From Bacteroidota bacterium (GTDB lineage: Bacteria > Bacteroidota > Rhodothermia > Rhodothermales > UBA10348): a stretch of 5,216 nucleotides of DNA. The first letter of the stretch is position 1. Every line of letters begins with the position of its first letter. The stretch lies in NCBI GenBank assembly GCA_018623785.1, contig JAAZVD010000139.1:1-5216 (forward strand), read 5' to 3'. The position numbers were made by a program, and so were the translations under genes. The notes beneath the pieces are model-generated. The model ran no database searches, had not been told where the DNA came from, and saw nothing but the letters and a program-made list of their open reading frames with translations. Positions 1 to 5,216 of this stretch are shown piece after piece.

Positions 1-810
1 CACGGCGGCGAATATCCCTGTGTCGAGGCAGCCATCCGTCTGGGTCGATCCATTGATCCGGCCCGCCTGAGCGGCCAATTGATCGTCGTACCCTCAGCCA
101 ACCCGCTTGCCTTCAAGGCGCGGTCCATCTACATCACCCCGCCCGACGGTTTGAACTTGAACCGTCAATTTCCGGGCGATCCGGAGGGTTCATTTACACA
201 GGCCTGGGCCGATTGGCTGTTCCGCAATGTCATCACGGCAGGGGACATGTACATCGACATGCACGGCGGGGACATGATTGAAGCATTGGTGCCGTTCGTG
301 GCCATCACACTAACCGGCAATCAGGCCGTGGACAATACGGCCGAGCGCATGGCACGGGCCTACGGCATCCGGGCGTTTCTGGCCAAGGAGGGGGCAGGCC
401 CCATCGGCGGCACGACGACTGGCAGCGCGGCCGTGGCGCATGTGCCGGCATTGTTGACCGAGGCTGGTGGACAAGGCGTCTGGCATGAGTCGGAAGTCGA
501 TATCCTGCAGGATGGAGTGCGCCGCGTCATGGCGGATTTTGATATGTATGAAGGGATTGATTCACCGGGAGAGAAGGCCGAACGGCTAGGGGGGTGGGAC
601 TGGCTTCGGGCAGATGTCGATGGGCTCTTCTACCCGTCGGTATCCATCGGAGAAGTGGTTGACGAGGGTCAGTTCGTCGGCGAAATCAAGGACATTTTTG
701 GAGAGACCTTGCGCACGTACACGGCACCAGTCGGCGGCGAGGTCCTGTTCCTGGTCACCTCATTGGCCATGAATGAGGGCGATCCACTGATGTCCATCTC
801 TTGGAAATGA
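1..810 (+). CDS. Zinc-dependent deacylase, succinylglutamate desuccinylase/aspartoacylase family (5' partial)
   Basis: The frame is open from the first base, giving 269 residues before the TGA at 808-810. The N-terminus, probably 50-60 residues judging from family length, lies left of the window. Family members are carboxypeptidase-fold (M14-like) zinc hydrolases that remove acyl groups from amino-acid derivatives in the cytoplasm. The fragment begins exactly on the first zinc motif, HGGE (residues 1-4, family HGxE). NLNRQFPG (52-59) is the substrate-binding Asn/Arg segment, DMHGGD supplies the third zinc ligand His88, and LTEAGGQG carries the expected catalytic Glu154. Residues about 201-266 form the beta-rich C-terminal domain with a G-x-V-x-x-G-Q / A-P-x-G-G pattern, as in COG3608 predicted deacylases such as DoeB. 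All catalytic residues in view are intact. The substrate cannot be told from sequence; N-acetylated or N-succinylated amino acids are the family precedent. It converges with the downstream minus-strand genes, so it is not in their operon. Confidence 0.88.
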   Translation, partial: HGGEYPCVEAAIRLGRSIDPARLSGQLIVVPSANPLAFKARSIYITPPDGLNLNRQFPGDPEGSFTQAWADWLFRNVITAGDMYIDMHGGDMIEALVPFVAITLTGNQAVDNTAERMARAYGIRAFLAKEGAGPIGGTTTGSAAVAHVPALLTEAGGQGVWHESEVDILQDGVRRVMADFDMYEGIDSPGEKAERLGGWDWLRADVDGLFYPSVSIGEVVDEGQFVGEIKDIFGETLRTYTAPVGGEVLFLVTSLAMNEGDPLMSISWK

Positions 811-857
811 TGCGGAGGAGGCCCTTGGCAACGCGCTGAACCAGGGCGTCCCGGCGT
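811..857. other. Short spacer between convergent genes
   Basis: These 47 bases separate the stop codons of the plus-strand deacylase and the minus-strand DUF3465 gene. The spacer contains one imperfect inverted repeat, described separately. No promoter or coding signal is visible, as expected for a tail-to-tail junction. Confidence 0.6.
821..847. terminator. Possible bidirectional hairpin terminator
   Basis: GCCCTTGG (821-828) can pair with CCAGGGC (841-847). This forms seven base pairs with one bulged T around a 12-base loop. Its place between two convergent stop codons suits a shared terminator. However, neither side has a run of T residues, so it is not a classical intrinsic terminator. 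The pairing is seen in the sequence; the role is inferred. Confidence 0.3.
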
Positions 858-1163
858 TCAGTGGTAGCGCTGACCTCGGAATTCGATCCACCCCCCTTCG
901 ATCCGTTCTTCAGGATCTTTGTGCGTCCAGTGCATCAAGCCGCCCAGGTCATTCCATTCGTATTCGCCGTAGACCTTGATCGTGCCTCCTACGAACAATC
1001 GCTCGACGCGCGGGGCCACATCAATGTTGTGCGCCACTAGAAGTGTCCGTCCGGACGGCTCCTCAATCACAAAGCGCTGATGGCGATGGCCCTTGTCATC
1101 ATCGGCTAATATTCGCACGATGCGGCCTTCGACCAGCTGGAGTGGTGTGTTCGGAAGTGCCAT
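858..1163 (-). CDS. DUF3465 family protein
   Basis: This is a 101-residue protein with ATG at 1163-1161 and TGA at 860-858. I recognise the DUF3465 signature from three blocks. The first is DDDKGHRHQRF followed by LLVAHNIDVAPRV (residues 21-53). The second is GEYEWNDLGG and HWTHKDP (66-84), and the third is GGWIEFRGQRYH at the C-terminus (90-101). The function of the family is unknown. The alternating short hydrophobic strands and glycine turns suggest a small all-beta, possibly OB-like, domain. His26, His28, His45, His78 and His81 fall in the conserved blocks and could form a metal or active site, but that is inference. Relatives I recall often carry an N-terminal membrane or signal segment. 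This one has none and would be cytoplasmic from this start. The start lies 11 bases after the peptidase stop with no Shine-Dalgarno, so translation is probably coupled to the upstream gene. Confidence 0.82.
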   Translation of the reverse strand: MALPNTPLQLVEGRIVRILADDDKGHRHQRFVIEEPSGRTLLVAHNIDVAPRVERLFVGGTIKVYGEYEWNDLGGLMHWTHKDPEERIEGGWIEFRGQRYH

Positions 1164-1174
1164 GGACGGCCGGG

Positions 1175-3979
1175 TCAGGATCCGGAGGACTCCGGGTACA
1201 GGGTTACCCGGACATATTGATCGTTGCGCAGCACCTTCCTGGCCATGTCGGCCACGTCGGCAGGGGTCACTTGTTCCAGGGCTTCCGCCGGGTTGATCAG
1301 GATGCGGGAGGGATCCACATCCCGGGTCAGGTAGAATTCCAGGGAGTTGAGCCAGTATCCGTTTTCCTCAAGGCCCGTTTCCCATGAGCGGAAGGCCTGC
1401 TCGCGCGCGTTGGTCAGGTGCTCTTCCTCTGGGCCGTCGTTTTGAATTTCCCGGATCGTTTTCCAGACGGTGCCGACCAATTCATCCACCCGCTCCGGAT
1501 CACATCCGAACACGATAGCAAACTGGTAATGCTCATAGGGCTCGTCCCGCAGGGAACCCTGCACAGACACGCCGTACGTGCCGCCCAGGTCCTCGCGGAG
1601 CACTTCCCTGAGGCGTGTGTCCAGCGTTTCGCGCAGCATGTTGAGCGCCCGTCGGGATGCCATGGACCAGGGCATATCGCCTGAAAAAACGATGCCGACC
1701 TGCGAGCGGGGTTCGACGCCACGGCGGATTACCTTTTCGATGACCCCCTCTGGTGGGCGCATGCCCACATCACGTCCTGCCTCGTCTCGGTCCGCAGCGG
1801 GGAGGGCGGCCAAGTACTGCTCAACCAACGGACGCACATCCTGAGGCTGAAACGAGCCCACCATCAAGAACGTGAAGTCGGAAAAGTCGGCAAACCGGTC
1901 GGCATAGATGGTTCGCATTTCCGCGAGGTCCGCCTCGGCCAAAACCTCGGACGACATGGGCCGAGCCCGGAAATGGTAGTCATTCAGCGTGACGTTGAGC
2001 GTATCTCCGAAGGCCGACTGCGGATTGGTTTGCATCGTGCCGAGCATACTGTTCATCCGCGTCATGAAGGACGCGAAGACCGTCGAATCAGCCCGGGGCG
2101 CCGTGCCGTACAGATAGGCCAGCTGGAACAGCGTTTCCAGATCCTGTGGGCTGGCCGCACCGCTGAATCCTTCTTCCAGATTGGCGATGTAGGGCCTGAT
2201 GCGCGCTACCTGGCCCGAAAGCTTTTTCGACAGGTCCACGGCGTTGAATGTCCCGACGCCGCTTCCGCCGACAATGTTGGTGGTCAGGGAAGCCGACATG
2301 TACATGGAGTCCGGAGCCAGCGACGCACCACCCGGGCTCCATGCCGATAGCATGATTTCGTCGGCCTTGAAGTCGGTCGGCTTCAGGACGACGCGGGCGC
2401 CGTTAGACAGCGTCCAGGTCGTCAGGTCGATGTCGTCACGGTGGATTTCCTCCACGATCGTGCCGGGCACTGGGAGCTCGGCCAGCAACGGGGCATCCTG
2501 GTTGCCATCATCATAGGGTTCCAGGGTCCGCTCCAATACCTGCTCCATGACCGCCTTGACCTCTTCGATGGTCGGCATGGGTTGCTCGTCGCCGCCCGGT
2601 CCGGAAATCATGACCACCTGCTTGCCCGCAGTCATCAGGACGGGGACAAGCGCATTGACATCCTCCAGGGAGATGGCCGGAAGTGCCCGCTGCATGAGCC
2701 GGAATTCGGCATCGATACCCGGTACGGCTTCGCCCGTCAGGACATGCCGCCGGTATTCATCGGCCAAGGTGCCTGAGCGCTGATTGTCGCGTTCGTTCCA
2801 GGCCACTTCCATCCGGCGCAAACGCGCCTGACGGGCTCGATCGAACTCGGACGGCGTAAATCCGTGCTGCCGCACCCGCTCTGCCTCTTGCAGCATGGTC
2901 TCCAGGGCGCGCAGATATTGGCCGTCCTGGACGCTTGCGCTCAGCGAGAAGGCAGATTTCGTTCGGACGAGCGACCCGTCGCCGCCGCCGGCTCCAATGA
3001 ACGGCGGGTTGGCATCCTGCGTCAGCTCGCCCAGACGCCTGTTCAGCATGCTGGCAAACAGGCTCCGTTTCAGGTCTTCCTGATAGTGGGCTACGGTGCC
3101 CATTTCGCCATTTTCGTGCTTGTACAAGAGCTCGACACTGGCGAATCCGGCCTCCGGATCAGACTCGATGGAAATCAGAGCCTCCTCGTGATCCGGCACC
3201 GGGTAGAAAGTCCGCTCCCGGACGGGATCGGGAGCGGTCAAGTCCGAAAACAGCTCCTGCACACGCGATTCAATGGCTCCGGCGTCGAAATCCCCGACCG
3301 CGATGACCGTCATCAGGTCAGGACGATACCAGTCCAAGTAGAATCGCATCAGGCTCTCATGGTCGAACGTGCGCAGATTCTCCTGTGTACCGATAGGCAG
3401 ACGCTCTGGGTAACGCGATCCACGGAGGAGCACTGGATACTGGCGGCTGATGATCCGATTGGCGCCACCCTGTCGCAGCCGCCACTCCTCGATAACCACA
3501 CCCCGTTCCTTGTCGATTTCTTCCGGCTCGAAGGTGATACTGCCGGCCCACTCGCGCAGAATACGCAGCCCGGTTTCGAGGGTCTCTGCGTCATCGGTCG
3601 GGACCTCCAGCATATACACGGTCTCGTCAAAGCTGGTATAGGCGTTGATGTCCGCTCCGAAACGCATCCCTATGGATTCCAGGTATTCGACGAGCTCCTG
3701 CTTCTCGAACGATGCTGTGCCATTGAAGGCCATATGCTCCACGAAGTGGGCCAGGCCGAGCTGGTCATCATCTTCCAGAATGGATCCCGCATCGAGCACC
3801 AGTCGCAGCTCGGCTCTGTTTTCGGGTGTCTCGTTGGCCCGGATCATGTACGAAAGGCCGTTATCCAGCGAACCAGTCGTAATGGCGGGGTCCAACGGAA
3901 TGCGATCCTGGGCGCGGACCGGCACGCTACTCAAACCAAGCAGCAGTACCAGGAGCGGGGAAAGTCTGAGGAGATACAT
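1175..3979 (-). CDS. Secreted M16 family zinc metallopeptidase (two-lobed, pitrilysin-like)
   Basis: From ATG 3979-3977 the product is 934 residues, the usual size for full two-half M16 enzymes. It cleaves peptides inside a closed clam-shell chamber. Residues 1-23 are a signal peptide, so it probably acts in the periplasm or outside the cell. The inverted zinc motif HFVEH gives ligands His78 and His82 and catalytic Glu81. The third ligand is Glu158 in DKERGVV, 76 residues after His82, as in the family. The first M16 half spans about 35-460, with its C-terminal domain from about 200. An acidic linker (about 463-512) leads to the second half (about 515-934), which has no HxxEH, as is normal for the non-catalytic lobe. 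Arg795 and Tyr802 in LREDLGGTYG match the conserved substrate-binding Arg/Tyr pair seen in insulysin. The same frame stays open upstream to 4309, but that 110-residue extension overlaps selO and would bury the signal peptide, so 3979 is preferred. The gene lies second in a selO-M16-DUF3465 run. The natural substrate is unknown. Confidence 0.93.
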   Translation of the reverse strand: MYLLRLSPLLVLLLGLSSVPVRAQDRIPLDPAITTGSLDNGLSYMIRANETPENRAELRLVLDAGSILEDDDQLGLAHFVEHMAFNGTASFEKQELVEYLESIGMRFGADINAYTSFDETVYMLEVPTDDAETLETGLRILREWAGSITFEPEEIDKERGVVIEEWRLRQGGANRIISRQYPVLLRGSRYPERLPIGTQENLRTFDHESLMRFYLDWYRPDLMTVIAVGDFDAGAIESRVQELFSDLTAPDPVRERTFYPVPDHEEALISIESDPEAGFASVELLYKHENGEMGTVAHYQEDLKRSLFASMLNRRLGELTQDANPPFIGAGGGDGSLVRTKSAFSLSASVQDGQYLRALETMLQEAERVRQHGFTPSEFDRARQARLRRMEVAWNERDNQRSGTLADEYRRHVLTGEAVPGIDAEFRLMQRALPAISLEDVNALVPVLMTAGKQVVMISGPGGDEQPMPTIEEVKAVMEQVLERTLEPYDDGNQDAPLLAELPVPGTIVEEIHRDDIDLTTWTLSNGARVVLKPTDFKADEIMLSAWSPGGASLAPDSMYMSASLTTNIVGGSGVGTFNAVDLSKKLSGQVARIRPYIANLEEGFSGAASPQDLETLFQLAYLYGTAPRADSTVFASFMTRMNSMLGTMQTNPQSAFGDTLNVTLNDYHFRARPMSSEVLAEADLAEMRTIYADRFADFSDFTFLMVGSFQPQDVRPLVEQYLAALPAADRDEAGRDVGMRPPEGVIEKVIRRGVEPRSQVGIVFSGDMPWSMASRRALNMLRETLDTRLREVLREDLGGTYGVSVQGSLRDEPYEHYQFAIVFGCDPERVDELVGTVWKTIREIQNDGPEEEHLTNAREQAFRSWETGLEENGYWLNSLEFYLTRDVDPSRILINPAEALEQVTPADVADMARKVLRNDQYVRVTLYPESSGS
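3911..3979 (-). other. Signal peptide of the M16 peptidase
   Basis: The first 23 residues have Arg5 near the N-terminus and a hydrophobic Leu/Val core (residues 8-16). A small-residue stretch ends in V-R-A before Gln24, a plausible type I signal peptidase site. There is no lipobox cysteine, so a soluble exported protein is expected rather than a lipoprotein. This segment is also the main reason for choosing the start at 3979. Confidence 0.8.
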
Positions 3980-4016
3980 CAGGCCAGAGGGGGGAGGAGA
4001 GTACAACTGCAAAGTA
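3980..4016 (-). other. selO-M16 intergenic leader without Shine-Dalgarno
   Basis: These 37 bases lie between the selO stop and the M16 start. Read on the minus strand, the stretch just before the ATG is a pyrimidine tract (CTCCTCCCCCCTCT) and has no purine-rich ribosome binding site. A TACTTTG lies near its upstream end, but there is no convincing partner element for a promoter. Initiation by translational coupling or by a Shine-Dalgarno-independent route is the simplest reading. Confidence 0.45.
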
Positions 4017-5216
4017 TTACGAACTGCAGGAGAGCATGGATGCTCCTGGCTGCTGACGGGCCCAGTCGGGACGACGCGCTGCCAGATGCTCCCGTCCGTC
4101 CTGTTCGTGGTAGGGTGTCCGAGCCGCATCGAGAAGATCATCAAGCAGCCCGAGGTCGCCTTTTTCAGCGGCTTCGATAGCCTCGTAAACCAAGTAGTTA
4201 CGTGGAATGAACCACGGGTTGGCGGCGGCCATGCGTTCCATGCGTGTGTCGTAATAGTCCCCTTCCTCGAGGGTGGCCTCTGCCCAGCGGACGAGCCATG
4301 CCTGGACAATTTCGAGATCGCTTGTGGAGGGCGGAGCGTAGAAAGCCGCGTCCACAGCGGACGGATCCGGATCGTCAGGATCCACCTCCATGAGACCCCT
4401 GAAAAACAGGGTCCAGTCGGTCTCGATCTCTTGCATCCACGCGAAAAGATCGCGGATGAGCGTTTCGTCTTCGAGCGACTCCAGCCCCAATTTCGACGCC
4501 ATGCGGGACTGATAGATCGTGCTGAATACGCGTGGGAAGGAGTCGACGATGGCTTGCATGCCTTCTACGTCGGAGGTAAGGGGAAGTAGTGCCTGCGCGA
4601 ATTGAGCCAGATTCCAGTGAGCTACCCGCGGCTGGTTGCCGAATACGTATCGGCGGGAATGGGCATCCGTGGTATTGGGGGTGAAGTCCGGGTCGTAGTT
4701 GTCAATCCAGCCGTAGGGGCCATAATCGATGGTAAGCCCCAGCACCGACATATTGTCTGTATTCATGACGCCGTGTACGAATCCAACCCGCATCCAGTCG
4801 GCTACAACGGCAGCGGTGCGTTCCAGCACAGCCTGCACAAGCTGGAGCGGGGCCTCTTTCACATCCGGGTCGATATCCGGATAGTGCTCTGAAACGGTCC
4901 AGTGTACGAGCTGGGCCAAGAGATCTTTTTCCTGCCGGGCAGCATGGATCTGGTAGTTGCCGAATCGCAGGAAGGAGGGCGCCACGCGGCACACGATGGC
5001 ACCTGGTTCGGGGGCGGCACGCCCATCGTAGAACATATCTCGTACCACTTGCTCACCTGTCCCGACCAGACTCAGGGCCCGCGTGGTTGCGATACCCAGG
5101 TGATGCATGGCCTCCGAGCACAGGAACTCCCGGATGGAGGACCGCAATACAGCGCGGCCATCAGCGGACCGGGAGTACGGCGTAGGGCCAGCACCCTTGA
5201 GCTGGAGCGTCTGCCA
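4017..5216 (-). CDS. selO: Protein adenylyltransferase SelO (YdiU/UPF0061 family), 5' partial
   Basis: The frame is open to the window edge and gives 399 residues, ending at TAA 4019-4017. Roughly the first 100 residues lie outside. SelO has a pseudokinase fold with ATP bound in a flipped orientation. It transfers AMP to protein Ser, Thr or Tyr residues and is linked to redox homeostasis in E. coli and mitochondria. Visible landmarks are LKGAGPTPYSR with the ATP-binding Lys7 and SSIREFL with Glu30. The 23-residue spacing between them matches Lys113/Glu136 of Pseudomonas syringae SelO. CRVAPSFLRFG has paired Arg77 and Arg84. HGVMNTDN carries catalytic Asp154 and Asn155, and DYGP the metal-binding Asp164. 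The C-terminus is RPDW followed at the very end by SCSS, with Cys397 at the position of the selenocysteine in animal SelO. A TTG at 5147 could be taken for a start but is an internal Leu in the conserved GRAVLRSSIRE segment. The enzyme looks complete and active where visible. It is the first visible gene of the minus-strand run. Confidence 0.95.
   Translation of the reverse strand, partial: WQTLQLKGAGPTPYSRSADGRAVLRSSIREFLCSEAMHHLGIATTRALSLVGTGEQVVRDMFYDGRAAPEPGAIVCRVAPSFLRFGNYQIHAARQEKDLLAQLVHWTVSEHYPDIDPDVKEAPLQLVQAVLERTAAVVADWMRVGFVHGVMNTDNMSVLGLTIDYGPYGWIDNYDPDFTPNTTDAHSRRYVFGNQPRVAHWNLAQFAQALLPLTSDVEGMQAIVDSFPRVFSTIYQSRMASKLGLESLEDETLIRDLFAWMQEIETDWTLFFRGLMEVDPDDPDPSAVDAAFYAPPSTSDLEIVQAWLVRWAEATLEEGDYYDTRMERMAAANPWFIPRNYLVYEAIEAAEKGDLGLLDDLLDAARTPYHEQDGREHLAARRPDWARQQPGASMLSCSS

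Noticed and set aside
79..81. TTG as the start codon of the deacylase
   Set aside because: The frame is open back to base 1 and encodes the family zinc motif HGGE there, so the true start lies outside the window.
4007..4019. TAATACTTTG at the selO stop, considered as a Bacteroidota-type -7 promoter element for the M16 gene
   Set aside because: The spacing does not match TAnnTTTG, and no TTTG lies at the expected upstream distance. The match overlaps the selO stop codon and is weak.
4032..4045. Perfect inverted repeat GAGCAT-GG-ATGCTC near the end of selO, considered as a terminator or attenuator
   Set aside because: It lies inside selO codons just before the conserved SCSS tail. The two-base spacer leaves only a tiny stem, no T-run follows, and short repeats of this kind occur by chance.
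2864..4180. Open plus-strand frame of 438 codons, antisense to the M16 gene
   Set aside because: Its translation has low complexity and resembles no family, and it lies opposite a clearly conserved peptidase. Long antisense frames are common in GC-rich, codon-biased genes.
3645..4589. Open plus-strand frame of 314 codons spanning the M16/selO junction
   Set aside because: It crosses two real genes on the opposite strand, is rich in Ser and Arg as expected of a shadow frame, and has no recognisable domain.
5145..5147. TTG as the start codon of selO
   Set aside because: The frame continues to the window edge through conserved SelO sequence including LKGAGPTPYSR and the ATP-binding lysine, so the TTG is an internal Leu.

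Overview
The window is a GC-rich, densely packed bacterial chromosomal segment. It carries four protein-coding genes, two of them cut by the window edges. I see no RNA genes, insertion sequences, CRISPR repeats or phage genes, and there is no gene-free stretch longer than about 50 bases.

Layout: a zinc-dependent deacylase of the succinylglutamate desuccinylase/aspartoacylase group (COG3608 type) lies on the plus strand at 1-810, with its N-terminus missing. A 47-base gap (811-857) separates it from three genes on the minus strand that converge on it. Read in their own direction, these are selO (5216-4017, N-terminus missing), a secreted two-lobed M16 zinc peptidase (3979-1175) and a small DUF3465 protein (1163-858). 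The gaps are 37 and 11 bases, so the three are probably co-transcribed.

The genes do not form an obvious pathway. SelO is a pseudokinase-fold protein AMPylase tied to redox stress in other bacteria. The M16 enzyme is exported and probably degrades peptides outside the cytoplasm. DUF3465 has no known function. The deacylase probably belongs to a separate transcription unit.

Organism: the SelO sequence reads like Bacteroidota homologues, the M16 protein is a long exported form common there, and neither visible internal start has a Shine-Dalgarno sequence. With the high GC content this suggests a Rhodothermia/Salinibacter-like lineage. That is an inference from remembered family resemblance; Gemmatimonadota and other GC-rich groups are not excluded. 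The region looks like ordinary housekeeping sequence. I found no convincing new system; the least understood element is the DUF3465 gene coupled to the exported peptidase.
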